Below are positions 15,356-23,632 of a stretch of DNA of 27,994 nucleotides, in pieces. The position numbers and the translations under genes were made by a program. Origin of the DNA: JBEEMU01 sp043778315. Lineage in GTDB: Bacteria > Bacteroidota > Bacteroidia > Chitinophagales > Saprospiraceae. The notes below the pieces were generated by a model, which was not told the origin of the DNA, did no database searches, and saw nothing but the letters and a program-made list of their open reading frames with translations. Every line of letters starts with the position of its first letter. Positions within the stretch are counted from its first letter, which is position 1. The stretch is taken from assembly GCA_043778315.1 (NCBI GenBank), contig JAYWGJ010000214.1:1-27994 (forward strand). Direction: 5' to 3'.

Positions 15356-16561
15356 CTACGCATCTAATTCCCCCGCGATAATATTCATGCTACTCATCGC
15401 GACGATAGCGTCGGAGAGGTACGCGCCTTTCGCTATTTCGGGAAACGACTGATAGGCGATGAAGCACGGACGGCGGAAGTGCAGACGGAACGGCTTGCGT
15501 CCGCCGTCGCTTACGAGGTAAAAACCGAGTTCGCCGTTGCCACCCTCTACCGAGTGATACACCTCGCCGACGGGTACGTCGGTTTCGCCCATCACGATTT
15601 TGAAATGGTAGATAAGTGCTTCCATATTTTGGTACACGTCTTGTTTCGGCGGAAGGTAAAAATCGGGTACTTCGGCATGAAAAATGCCTTTCGGCTCTTT
15701 CGCAACTTTGTCTATCGCTTGTCGAATGATGCGCAGCGACTCCCATATTTCGCCGTTCCGAACCATAAAACGGTCGTAAGTATCGCCTTGCGTTCCTACG
15801 GGAATATCGAACTCAAAATCTTGATACGAGCTGTACGGCGTATGCACGCGCACGTCGTAATCTACGCCTGCGGCGCGCAAGTTCGGACCGGTCATGCCGT
15901 ATTGCATCGCGAACTCTGCCGAGTACGCGCCTACATTTATGGTTCTATCCATAAAAATACGGTTGCGGTTGAACAGGTTTTCAAACTCCTTCCACACCTT
16001 CGGAAACCGCTCCATAAACGCGTCGAGCTTCGACCAGACGCGGTCAGAAAAATCGCGCTCGAAGCCGCCGATACGTCCCATATTCGTCGTGAGGCGTGCG
16101 CCGCATATCTCCTCAAAAATTTCGTAGATATATTCGCGTTCCTCAAAAACGTATAAAAACCCAGTCAGCGCGCCCGTATCTACACCCAAAATCGAGTTGC
16201 AGATAAGGTGATCGGAGATGCGCGACAGCTCCATCACTATCACGCGCATATAATCGACGCGTTTCGGCAGCTCCAATTGCAGCAGCTTCTCCATCGTCAT
16301 GTGCCAGCCCATATTATTTATCGGCGACGAGCAATAATTGAGGCGGTCGGTGAGGACGGGTATTTGATAGAACGGGCGATGTTCCGCTATTTTCTCAAAC
16401 GCGCGGTGTATGTAGCCGACCGTCGGAACGGCTTCCACGATGCGCTCGCCGTCCATAGTGAGTACGTTCTGAAAAATGCCGTGCGTAGCAGGGTGTGTCG
16501 GTCCCAGATTGAGGGTCGTGTATTGACTTTGCGGGTCGTTGTCGACTAAGATGCGTGCCAT
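15356..16561 (-). CDS. nuoD: NADH-quinone oxidoreductase subunit D
   Basis: The 49-kDa subunit of complex I, which lines the quinone site together with NuoB. The early NLGPTHPATHG motif (about 18-28) is diagnostic, followed by HRAFEKIAEHR (52-62) and the DRLNY and MGWHM segments. The C-terminal half has the GNGELGFYL and RPCFIAYQ strands. The length of 401 residues is normal for a separate (not NuoCD-fused) subunit. nuoC is 4.8 kb upstream, separated by six unrelated genes. The GC-rich, CGN-rich codon use contrasts with AT-rich neighbours on both sides. The stop overlaps a possible GTG start of the next ATPase by one base. Confidence 0.96.
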   Translation of the reverse strand: MARILVDNDPQSQYTTLNLGPTHPATHGIFQNVLTMDGERIVEAVPTVGYIHRAFEKIAEHRPFYQIPVLTDRLNYCSSPINNMGWHMTMEKLLQLELPKRVDYMRVIVMELSRISDHLICNSILGVDTGALTGFLYVFEEREYIYEIFEEICGARLTTNMGRIGGFERDFSDRVWSKLDAFMERFPKVWKEFENLFNRNRIFMDRTINVGAYSAEFAMQYGMTGPNLRAAGVDYDVRVHTPYSSYQDFEFDIPVGTQGDTYDRFMVRNGEIWESLRIIRQAIDKVAKEPKGIFHAEVPDFYLPPKQDVYQNMEALIYHFKIVMGETDVPVGEVYHSVEGGNGELGFYLVSDGGRKPFRLHFRRPCFIAYQSFPEIAKGAYLSDAIVAMSSMNIIAGELDA

Positions 16562-16584
16562 ATTTTTATTGGATTTTATTTATT

Positions 16585-17271
16585 TTAGAAAATAAAATTT
16601 TTTATTCGAAATTCACTTGTTTGTTTTGTTTTTTGGAAAACAACTTGAATTTTATCATTTTCATTCATAATTGTAGCAAAAGTAGCCAAAACCTTGCCAT
16701 TTTCATCGTATTTGATGCGTTTTAGTGCGCCATCACTTTCATTTGCTTCGTTTATTTCATCACGAATATAGAAAATGATGCCTTTAAAAATTATTTTTGT
16801 GTTTTTCAAGTCAGATTCAGTTGTTTCGCGGTCGTTTGTTGCCAAAAGCAATAGATATAAACGGTTCATTGTATCTTTAAATTTTCCTTCGCAATGCTCT
16901 AAAGTCTTATTAGTTTGCAAGGAAGATTTTAATTCGGGTAATAAAACTACAATTTTATCTTCATTTTCACGTTTTAAAAACACTAAAATAGCGCATTCTG
17001 TTGGCTTTCCGATTGTTTTATAACCGCGTTTCTCTTTTTCAAGGTCAAATTTCCAAATTTCTACGACTTCTTCACATTCATTTTTACAATGCAAATTAGT
17101 TAAAATAACAGTATGAATTGCTTTCTCTTCTTTTTTCTCTTCTATTTTGATAGTTGCCGATAAATCCACATTTTCAAGTAAACCAATTTCAACCAAAGCC
17201 TTGTAATACGCATTACGCAAGGGAAAATAAGGCTTGTTTTCGCTGATTAGTTGTTGTCGTTTATTGCTCAT
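16585..17271 (-). CDS. Candidate nuclease partner of the adjoining ATPase
   Basis: About 228 residues with the start at ATG 17271 (a second ATG, 17277, is two codons upstream). The gene overlaps the ATPase stop by 11 or 17 bp, a sign of coupling. No named family is recognised. Two hydrophobic strands, CAILVFLKR (about 95-103) and KIVVLLPELKSSL (108-120), end in a Glu-x-Lys pair (E115, K117) as in the core of PD-(D/E)xK nucleases, with charged helices on either side. That is compatible with a DNA- or RNA-cutting effector, but one motif is weak support. The composition is very AT-rich with many Lys and Glu codons. It ends 23 bp before nuoD. Confidence 0.6.
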   Translation of the reverse strand: MSNKRQQLISENKPYFPLRNAYYKALVEIGLLENVDLSATIKIEEKKEEKAIHTVILTNLHCKNECEEVVEIWKFDLEKEKRGYKTIGKPTECAILVFLKRENEDKIVVLLPELKSSLQTNKTLEHCEGKFKDTMNRLYLLLLATNDRETTESDLKNTKIIFKGIIFYIRDEINEANESDGALKRIKYDENGKVLATFATIMNENDKIQVVFQKTKQTSEFRIKNFIF

Positions 17272-18646
17272 CGTCATTTTCTTTTTGATATAAAATATCG
17301 GTTAAAGTCCGATTGTTTCGAGCTATATTTTCAGTAATATTTCTAAAATCGCGGAAGTAAACGCCATAATTATCGTTGCCGCAATCAATCATTTTTGTTC
17401 CATTGAAAAAATAAACGCCTAAATCTTCGTTCGCAAGGTCAATATCGGCACTTACGTTTTGTAAATTATGCGTTTCAATCAAAGTTTGCTTATCTAAACC
17501 GTGTTCTTGATGCAATTTATTCAAATATAAATAAGTATTTACTGCATCGGTCATCAAGGGGCTATGTGTAGTTACCAACACTTTATTGTTATTTTTTTGT
17601 GAAAAACGCAATAAAATATCTAATAATCGCAGTTGATTTTTTGGGTGCAGATTTTCTTCGGGTTCGTCCATTATCAAAAAGTTTCCGCCAGAACTATTTA
17701 TCCAATATTTTAAATATAAATAAAACAACGTCAATTGATTAGCCGATGATGAAGCCAAATACATTGGCAATTCGTGTTTATTATCATTGGTTTTAAACAT
17801 AAAATCGAGCATCGAAATTGCCTCAACTTTTGTGCTTTCAATACTGCCGCCCATCACTATTTTCAATTGTTCTAATAAATCATTATAAGCCCAATTTCTC
17901 TCTGAATCGCTATTTAAACGATATATATTTTTTATCAATTCGTTTATCGGCTCTGTATAAGGACGTTGTGCCATTTTGCGGAGGTCGCCGTTTGTTACGC
18001 CTTTTTGTATCGCTTTTGCTATTTTATCGCTGTTTTCGCGTTCATATTCCATAATATATTTATAAAATGAAGCATAAAACAAACGGTTTGCAGGAATAAA
18101 GGTTTTAGTATATACAAATTTATTAGATAAATATGAATTAATAACGCACGTCAATAATTTAATATTGAAACGCTTGTAAACAGCGGCACTGTTTGCTTCA
18201 AAATCGTCTTCTCCGTAAGAAAAACTTACATCAAAACCTGCCCTTACTACGTTAAATGTATTAAACCCTGGCAATACTTCTATTTTCACCTTAAATTCTA
18301 TCACTTTTTCATATTCCAAACTCATTTTAAAATCTTTTAAAACCGCGTTTTCTGCATTTTCATCGTTCAAATTAAATACAAGTGACAATTTTTCTTTTAT
18401 CAAAAAATTGAAATAATCTTGCATTAAAATCGGTACAATTTCTATGGTCAAAAATTCTTGCGCTGCTGTTTTATCATATTGTTCTATAAAATCCTCAATA
18501 TATTCTTTATTCAAAACCGCCCACAAGAGTTGTGCCGTATAGGTTTTGCCGCTATTATTTTCTCCGACAAAGACACAAAACTGCTTCGTCAAGTCTATGA
18601 CCTGACGACCTTTTAGCGGTCCGAGATTATGGAAAACGAGGTTCAT
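17261..18646 (-). CDS. AAA ATPase, OLD/SMC-like
   Basis: The 461-residue ATPase has Walker A GENNSGKT (28-35), a signature-like ASSSANQL (298-305), Walker B NFLIMDEPEENLHP (322-335), and TTHSP (359-363). The EPEENLHP form is typical of AAA_15/AAA_21 ATPases of bacterial defence islands. About 90 residues follow the switch motif. They include a DLGVYFFNGTKMIDCG stretch similar to the C-terminal beta element of other OLD-like proteins but without TOPRIM acidic motifs, so the effector activity is expected in the overlapping downstream gene. It begins 13 bp after the porin-like gene. The ATPase class is clear; the system it belongs to is not named. Confidence 0.8.
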   Translation of the reverse strand: MNLVFHNLGPLKGRQVIDLTKQFCVFVGENNSGKTYTAQLLWAVLNKEYIEDFIEQYDKTAAQEFLTIEIVPILMQDYFNFLIKEKLSLVFNLNDENAENAVLKDFKMSLEYEKVIEFKVKIEVLPGFNTFNVVRAGFDVSFSYGEDDFEANSAAVYKRFNIKLLTCVINSYLSNKFVYTKTFIPANRLFYASFYKYIMEYERENSDKIAKAIQKGVTNGDLRKMAQRPYTEPINELIKNIYRLNSDSERNWAYNDLLEQLKIVMGGSIESTKVEAISMLDFMFKTNDNKHELPMYLASSSANQLTLFYLYLKYWINSSGGNFLIMDEPEENLHPKNQLRLLDILLRFSQKNNNKVLVTTHSPLMTDAVNTYLYLNKLHQEHGLDKQTLIETHNLQNVSADIDLANEDLGVYFFNGTKMIDCGNDNYGVYFRDFRNITENIARNNRTLTDILYQKENDDEQ

Positions 18647-18659
18647 ATTTTTATTATTC

Positions 18660-19616
18660 CTATTTCAAAAAGAACCCTACACCAAGCTGCACATTTAAGG
18701 TATTGTACGGAATACTGCCAGAAGTTGTGGTGTTTGTATAGTTGTAATACACGTCTTGTCCGTTCGGGCTGTACGGCGTTTCTGTTCTGACGTTCACGCT
18801 CCGCGCAATCATATTTGCGGTTTGATAGTTGATTTTACCTAAAAGATACCATTTTCTAGCAAACTGCAACCGATACGCTGCGCCTAAGCGCAAGACCAAG
18901 CCCGAGGCGTTTGCACTCGAAGTGACCGCGCGAATTACACCCTGAGAATTAGGCGTTACTTGCGTAATCGTCGTGACGGAAATACGAGGTGTCTCGCTGC
19001 CGATATAGCCTAATTGCGTAGAAAAAATAAATGCAGACCGCTTTTTGCCCGCAGGCAAACGGTAAGTAGCACCGCCGAGAACGCCCGAAATCGGGTATCC
19101 CGCGCTTGTAAATACATTTACATTGCCATAAGACGCGCCGAGCGAACCTATGGCAATTTCATTCTCGCCGCCAAACCCCGACAATAGCCAGCCCCAATTA
19201 GAGGATTTGAAATTACTACCCATTTCTAAGTCAAATAAATTACCACCCGTTGCGCCGCCGCGACTTACATATTGCCCAAAAGGAACAGAAAATCCGCCGT
19301 CTAAATGCAGGTAAAACTCGTTTGGCATTGGCGTAGTTTCTTTTGCAGCCGCTTTTGCGGTTGCTGCTTCGCTTTTTGTCGTATTAAATACATCTATCAC
19401 GCCGTTTTCATATACGATTTTTTGTATATCTTTTTTCTGCGCGGAATACACTGGTCCGTTTATATTGTCGGTGCGCTTGTATTTCACTTCGGTAGGCGTA
19501 ACTTCCGTTACTTTTGCCTTTATAATATCGCCCGTTTGCGTCAAAATGATGTCTTGCGCTTGCAGCGACAGACAGAAAAGGCAAAAGAATGCAGCGATTT
19601 GAAATTTTTTCATCAA
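18660..19616 (-). CDS. Outer-membrane beta-barrel-like protein
   Basis: The 318-residue protein starts with a signal peptide (hydrophobic 5-18, cleavage after LQAQ near 21). A soluble part of about 70 residues begins with DIILTQTGDIIKAKVTEV, a motif common in secreted Bacteroidota proteins that respond to or bind at the cell surface. An Ala/Lys-rich linker follows (81-93). The rest is a series of alternating strands with many Gly and aromatic residues, ending in LNVQLGVGFFLK, where the terminal aromatic is typical of an outer-membrane barrel. No transport substrate can be read. It is the fourth of four exported proteins between nuoC and nuoD. Confidence 0.75.
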   Translation of the reverse strand: MMKKFQIAAFFCLFCLSLQAQDIILTQTGDIIKAKVTEVTPTEVKYKRTDNINGPVYSAQKKDIQKIVYENGVIDVFNTTKSEAATAKAAAKETTPMPNEFYLHLDGGFSVPFGQYVSRGGATGGNLFDLEMGSNFKSSNWGWLLSGFGGENEIAIGSLGASYGNVNVFTSAGYPISGVLGGATYRLPAGKKRSAFIFSTQLGYIGSETPRISVTTITQVTPNSQGVIRAVTSSANASGLVLRLGAAYRLQFARKWYLLGKINYQTANMIARSVNVRTETPYSPNGQDVYYNYTNTTTSGSIPYNTLNVQLGVGFFLK

Positions 19617-19680
19617 GAGTGAATTGTGTAAATAAATAATATTTTTCGATTTTGCATCTTTTATAAAACACGAATTTCAG

Positions 19681-20133
19681 CTATCGTACCCTATAAGATT
19701 TGGTTTTGAGTGAGCATAAACCTATCAAACCACCTATTGCGATTGTACCGCCGCAGGCAACGCCTGTTAGTGCTGCCGATTGTAGTATTTGTGGGTTGAG
19801 CAACACTACTAATAACGAACTGATAGCACCGCCTCCCAGCCCCTCCAACCAATAATTTCCATTCCGAACCTTCAAATACGCTATATCTTGGAGCGGAAGT
19901 GCCGTAAATTGGTCCGTTTCGTCCAAAAAAGTAATACTATCTTTTTTGATAAGCAAATTTCCAACCTCCATTTTGCGGTACAAAGTGTCGTAAATAATCG
20001 CTTTTTTGTAAGTAAACTTAGGCACGATAGGCAGTCTGCTATTTTGCCCGTAAACCAAAGTATTAGTTATGCCCAATATTACGAGCAATAAAAATTTGAT
20101 CACAATATTGCTGTAGTAGTGTGAGTGGCGCAT
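19681..20133 (-). CDS. Exported or membrane protein, function unknown
   Basis: The 150-residue protein has a signal-like hydrophobic segment (13-27), with a possible cleavage near LVYGQ at 30. A polar domain of about 65 residues follows, including an IPLQD-like strand motif (ALPLQDIAYLKVRNG, 78-92). Then two hydrophobic, Gly-rich segments appear (about 98-113 and 120-142), ending in a basic tail. The polar part resembles that of the neighbouring porin-like protein in pattern (short strands about how a value is used), but no family is recognised. It follows the lipoprotein gene by 2 bp and is probably co-translated with it. Confidence 0.65.
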   Translation of the reverse strand: MRHSHYYSNIVIKFLLLVILGITNTLVYGQNSRLPIVPKFTYKKAIIYDTLYRKMEVGNLLIKKDSITFLDETDQFTALPLQDIAYLKVRNGNYWLEGLGGGAISSLLVVLLNPQILQSAALTGVACGGTIAIGGLIGLCSLKTKSYRVR

Positions 20134-20135
20134 AT

Positions 20136-20912
20136 TTATTTTTGTTTCGGAAATTTATTGTAAAATTCGGATAATAAATTTTTTAAAGCACCCTCTGCAA
20201 AACCCATTTGCTCGGCGTAGTCACCGATGTCTTTTGCCTCCGCTTCGGTTGTATTGGTGTAGGAGCGTCCTTGCGCCACCAAAACGCCATTTTGATTGAA
20301 CAATAAAAGATAGGTTTCTAAGCGCAGCTTGCCATATATACCGAAAACGCCAGCTTGTACCATATTTAATTTGGAGTAAGAAACTGCCAACATATCCAAA
20401 TTTAGTGACTTGCACACCACGCTAAATGTGGTTTGATAATCTTCGTTTTTAGTAAAATATTTGTACAAATCGTCCTTATCACTACTAAACGGGCATAATG
20501 TGTAGTCGGAGCAGATAAACTTCGAGAAATCACGGTTGTAAAAATCGGTTGGCGGCGTAAGCCTTATATCGTTTTGTAATTTTTGAAAGGTCGGTAGTAG
20601 TCTCAATTCTTTCGCATCTACAACCCTGCAGCGTAGCGGTTTACCCAAATTTACAGCAATCATACGTTCTATATTATTTACATATCGCTGCTCCATTTGC
20701 ATAATTTGTGGGGCTATTTTATTGATTTTTGCATTAAGCAATGCGGCATCAATCAACGGTATTACGGGCTGCTCGAGCGGTCCGATAACTGTTGTGATAA
20801 AACCAATTTTTTGTGGCGGCACGAAGTTTTTCGAGTAGCTCACCTTAGTCGGCGAACAACTACTCAAACATAGCGCGGTTACCAAACTCGTGAATACTAT
20901 TATTTTTTTCAT
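20136..20912 (-). CDS. Lipoprotein, function unknown
   Basis: The 258-residue product has a classic lipobox: hydrophobic leader to residue 15, then LSSC with the lipidated cysteine at C19. The mature part has a start strand KIGFITTVIGP (36-46), a long amphipathic helix (about 60-90), and a later region with YLLLFNQNGVLVAQGRSYT (about 201-219), consistent with a compact alpha/beta domain in the periplasm. No catalytic motif is seen. It precedes the membrane protein gene at 19681 by 2 bp and follows another lipoprotein gene by 30 bp, so the three look like one envelope cluster. Confidence 0.75.
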   Translation of the reverse strand: MKKIIVFTSLVTALCLSSCSPTKVSYSKNFVPPQKIGFITTVIGPLEQPVIPLIDAALLNAKINKIAPQIMQMEQRYVNNIERMIAVNLGKPLRCRVVDAKELRLLPTFQKLQNDIRLTPPTDFYNRDFSKFICSDYTLCPFSSDKDDLYKYFTKNEDYQTTFSVVCKSLNLDMLAVSYSKLNMVQAGVFGIYGKLRLETYLLLFNQNGVLVAQGRSYTNTTEAEAKDIGDYAEQMGFAEGALKNLLSEFYNKFPKQK

Positions 20913-20942
20913 ATCGCTTTTATTGATATTTTTTTATTTTGA

Positions 20943-21314
20943 CTATTTCGCTTCGCTCCAATTTTTCAAACTATCCATCACAAAACCGATATTGCTGCCT
21001 TCGGAGCTTGCGCCGTTTTGCAGACTCACTTTCACGCCTTTATATTGACTACCAAAGCGGCTTATTTTATAAGCGTTCACCGCAAGATTGCGCGCCGAAA
21101 GGCGCATTAAACTGTCATTTTTAGTATCAATAGTATTGCAATTTACTGCTTTTAGTATAATAACGTTGCCGTTTTGCACCATTTCCGTTATTTCAGCGCA
21201 CCCAAACTCCGTTTCTATACTTTTATAAGCATTTATTTTGCTTTTTTCCGCGTTGCGACAAGCAAAACAAATAAAAAACATAAAAAATACAAGTAAATGA
21301 TTTTTTTTTATCAT
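20943..21314 (-). CDS. Small lipoprotein, function unknown
   Basis: The 123-residue product has a hydrophobic leader (8-17) ending in CFAC with the likely lipidated cysteine at C19, followed by Asn/Ala/Glu/Lys-rich mature sequence. The mature part has a repeated strand pattern with two further cysteines (in FGCAE near 38 and VNCNT near 59), which could form a disulfide in the periplasm. No family is recognised. It begins 12 bp after the nuoC stop on the same strand and is the first gene of the envelope cluster inserted between nuoC and nuoD. Confidence 0.68.
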   Translation of the reverse strand: MIKKNHLLVFFMFFICFACRNAEKSKINAYKSIETEFGCAEITEMVQNGNVIILKAVNCNTIDTKNDSLMRLSARNLAVNAYKISRFGSQYKGVKVSLQNGASSEGSNIGFVMDSLKNWSEAK

Positions 21315-21326
21315 ATAATAACGTTA

Positions 21327-21821
21327 TTACCGACCAAACATATAATCTAACTTATCATTCCGCGTTTGCTCCTCGAGCGGATATTCTTTCAGCAACGGGT
21401 GAAAATCCATATCGTCGATGTTCAGAATGCGCGTGAGGTTCGGGTGTCCGACGAATTGAATACCATAAAAATCGAAGGTTTCGCGCTCCTGCCAGTTCGC
21501 TGATTTCCATATCTCCACCATACTCGCTACGGTCGGGTCGCTTTTCGGAAACAACACTTTTAGGCGAATGCGGACGTTTGCTTGCAGGTTGTGCAAGTGA
21601 TATATCACGCCGAGTTGCTCGGGTTTCGGCTCGTCGAAGTGAATGCCGCAAAGGTCGGTCAAAAAGCCGAAGCCGTGATTGTCGCGCAAGTCGAGCATCA
21701 TTTCAGCGAGCTCGTCGCGGCTCACCGTTAGGCATTGCATACCGTCGCGGGTAGTTTCGTTATGTATTATCGCTGCCGCGTAATTAGCGGTCAAGCTGTC
21801 GATGACGGATTGAGAAGTCAT
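21327..21821 (-). CDS. nuoC: NADH-quinone oxidoreductase subunit C
   Basis: The 30-kDa subunit of the complex I peripheral arm, which packs against NuoD. The family signature is clear: the ERETFDFYGIQFVGHPNLTRIL block (about 112-133), with the ER-E-x-x-D-x-x-GI-x-F-x-GHP pattern, then DMDFHPLLKEYPLE (about 138-151). The 164-residue length is normal for an unfused NuoC. The start at ATG 21821 is supported by length. It is separated from nuoB by the DUF1761 gene and by a 113-bp spacer with a perfect 15-bp inverted repeat. Confidence 0.95.
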   Translation of the reverse strand: MTSQSVIDSLTANYAAAIIHNETTRDGMQCLTVSRDELAEMMLDLRDNHGFGFLTDLCGIHFDEPKPEQLGVIYHLHNLQANVRIRLKVLFPKSDPTVASMVEIWKSANWQERETFDFYGIQFVGHPNLTRILNIDDMDFHPLLKEYPLEEQTRNDKLDYMFGR

Positions 21822-21837
21822 ATTATTTTTTTATTTT

Positions 21838-21907
21838 GTTTTGGCTTTCGCCCAATAAATTTACATTTTCAATTGAACGACATTATTTACTAGGCGAAAG
21901 CCAAAAC
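21838..21907. repeat. Perfect 15-bp inverted repeat with 40-nt spacer
   Basis: The arms at 21838-21852 and 21893-21907 are exact reverse complements, GC-rich in their inner part, with 40 AT-rich nucleotides between them. A second, smaller hairpin (6-bp arms 21909-21914 and 21922-21927) abuts it. Neither is followed by a T run on the minus strand, so a simple terminator is unlikely. A structured RNA or processing site between the DUF1761 gene and nuoC, or a small palindromic mobile element, would fit. Confidence 0.75.
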
Positions 21908-21934
21908 GACACCTATATGTAAGGTGTATAAGTT

Positions 21935-22435
21935 CTACAAAAATTGGCAGATTACGCCGCCCATCAGCGCAAGCGTGATAACCCAGTAGCCTGCATGAAC
22001 CGCGATGTACTTCCAACCTTTACGCTCGAACATTGCGCTTACGGCGATTACGGGCGTAGCCAAAAACAAGGCAGATAACAAGCCGTGAAACGCGCCGTGT
22101 TTGAAAGTACGAAACTCAGTGCCGTATTTTACAAAAAAATCTTTTACATACAAACTCAACTCCGAGTTCGGGTCGCCGAGTTCTGTTTCGTGATGTGCCA
22201 AAATAGAACTCATGTGCATTTGATGTATCACCGTAAACATCAGGGCTGTTGCGATAAGCAAGCCGCAAAAATAAGTAAGCGCGAAAATCGGCAACATATT
22301 ACCTACTTCGCCGTCGGGCGTGATGCCGCTTGCACGCATCCAAATATTACCCATCGTTTTTGGGTTGTAATAAACCATGCCGACTAATAGCGGAATTGCT
22401 GCGGCAATAAATAAAATGTAAGCATTAATTGACAT
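21935..22435 (-). CDS. DUF1761 family membrane protein
   Basis: The start at ATG 22435 (MSINAYILF) is preferred to 22480 because it gives a standard N-terminus just before the first membrane segment. The 166-residue product has four hydrophobic segments (about 4-21, 46-72, 107-126, 137-162). The VYYNPKTMGNIWMRASGI motif after the first segment is the DUF1761 hallmark (aromatic-aromatic-x-P-x-x-x-x-x-x-Trp-Met). The domain function is unknown. The gene lies between nuoB and nuoC, 134 bp after nuoB, in an otherwise AT-rich spacer. Its codon use is similar to the nuo genes, so it may be an older resident of this operon than the ATPase cassettes. Confidence 0.82.
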   Translation of the reverse strand: MSINAYILFIAAAIPLLVGMVYYNPKTMGNIWMRASGITPDGEVGNMLPIFALTYFCGLLIATALMFTVIHQMHMSSILAHHETELGDPNSELSLYVKDFFVKYGTEFRTFKHGAFHGLLSALFLATPVIAVSAMFERKGWKYIAVHAGYWVITLALMGGVICQFL

Positions 22436-22569
22436 AAAAATAAATATTAAAAAGTGAAATGACGCGATACGCGCCACCAATATGGTGTGTATTTTTTAAA
22501 TTAAGCACGATTTAAATAACAGCGACTAATTTATTTTAGCTACAAAAGGATATTGGTGTAATCACTATT

Positions 22570-23121
22570 TTAACCATTCACAATTATACCGTAACTCGCC
22601 AACAACGCCTGATATTCGGGCGAGTTGCGGCGGCGCAGGCTCTCGTTAGCCACGAGGTCTTGTATTTTCATAAAGCCGTCGATAATCGCTTCGGGGCGCG
22701 GCGGACAACCCGGCACATACACATCTACGGGTATCACTTTATCGATGCCTTGTAGTACTGAGTAAGTGTCGAAAATGCCACCAGAAGACGCACACGCGCC
22801 TACGGCAATTACCCAGCGCGGCTCTGCCATCTGCTCGTAAACCTGCTTCAAAATGGGTCCCATTTTTTTTGCGATAGTACCCATCACCATGAGTAAATCT
22901 GCTTGACGCGGCGAAAAAGAAGGTCGCTCGCTACCGAAACGTGCAAAATCGTAGTGTGGTGCCATTGTCGCCATAAACTCGATGCCGCAGCACGAAGTAG
23001 CAAACGGGAGCGGCCAAATAGAGTTTTTGCGCGCCAAACCGACCGCCTGACTCATTGAAGTAGCGAAAAAACCTTCGCCTTTGATGCCTTCGGGCGCGCT
23101 GATAATATTTGGATTTGCCAT
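22570..23121 (-). CDS. nuoB: NADH-quinone oxidoreductase subunit B
   Basis: Subunit of complex I that carries the terminal cluster N2 and gives electrons to quinone. All four ligands are present: the tandem C44-C45 in TSCCGIEF, C110 in GACASSGG, and C139 in PGCPPRPE. The RFGSERPSFSPRQADLL segment (61-77) is highly conserved in the family. The length (183 residues) and start (MANPNI) are normal. It follows nuoA by 103 bp, a spacer with a short AT hairpin. Confidence 0.96.
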   Translation of the reverse strand: MANPNIISAPEGIKGEGFFATSMSQAVGLARKNSIWPLPFATSCCGIEFMATMAPHYDFARFGSERPSFSPRQADLLMVMGTIAKKMGPILKQVYEQMAEPRWVIAVGACASSGGIFDTYSVLQGIDKVIPVDVYVPGCPPRPEAIIDGFMKIQDLVANESLRRRNSPEYQALLASYGIIVNG

Positions 23122-23177
23122 ATTTTTATGTAATAATATTATAAATATAAGATATATAATTGCCTATAATCGGCGTT

Positions 23178-23196
23178 ATTTAGAAAAATTCTAAAT
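23178..23196. repeat. Short AT-rich hairpin between nuoA and nuoB
   Basis: Perfect 8-bp arms (23178-23185 and 23189-23196) flank a 3-nt loop. A T-rich run follows on the plus strand only, so as a terminator it would act on plus-strand transcription. On the minus strand it may be a weak processing or pausing site. Confidence 0.4.
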
Positions 23197-23224
23197 TTTA
23201 TTTTTGTTTATTTTTTTGCCTTTT

Positions 23225-23602
23225 TTATTCCCAATTCAACGCGCCGCGATGCTTGATATAGTAAAAACCGAATAAAAAGAAGAAGACGAAGGTCGACATT
23301 TCTATCAAACCCGTCATGCCGAGCTGCTTGAAATTAACCGCCCAAGGGTATAAAAAAATGACCTCTACGTCGAACAATACAAACAGTATCGCTATCAAAA
23401 AATACTTGACCGACCAGGGCTGACGGGCGTTTCCGACCGCAGGAATGCCGCATTCGAACGTATCGTCCTTTACTTTGCTATGCAATTTCGGTCCTAAAAA
23501 CTGAATTGCGCCCAAGCTCAAACCCGTAAAACCTAAGGCTACGGCGAATTGCATCAAGATAGGCAGCCACGAAGCGGGCGTTGTTACATCTAATAAAATC
23601 AT
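23225..23602 (-). CDS. nuoA: NADH-quinone oxidoreductase subunit A
   Basis: Small membrane subunit of complex I. Of 125 residues, three segments are hydrophobic (about 11-33, 62-85, 92-113). The loop KDDTFECGIPAVGNARQPW carries the conserved Glu-Cys-Gly motif that lies at the quinone cavity, and FDVEVIFLYPWA follows, the other family signature. The start at ATG 23602 gives the usual length. The frame is open to 23662, but the promoter elements at 23633-23663 lie inside that extension, so the longer start is rejected. It is the first gene of the nuo run. Confidence 0.95.
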   Translation of the reverse strand: MILLDVTTPASWLPILMQFAVALGFTGLSLGAIQFLGPKLHSKVKDDTFECGIPAVGNARQPWSVKYFLIAILFVLFDVEVIFLYPWAVNFKQLGMTGLIEMSTFVFFFLFGFYYIKHRGALNWE

Positions 23603-23632
23603 AATATATATGTGTGTAAGTAAAATAACGAA

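Noticed and set aside
15479..16156. 225-residue frame on the plus strand
   Set aside because: Antisense to nuoD and with no recognisable domain.
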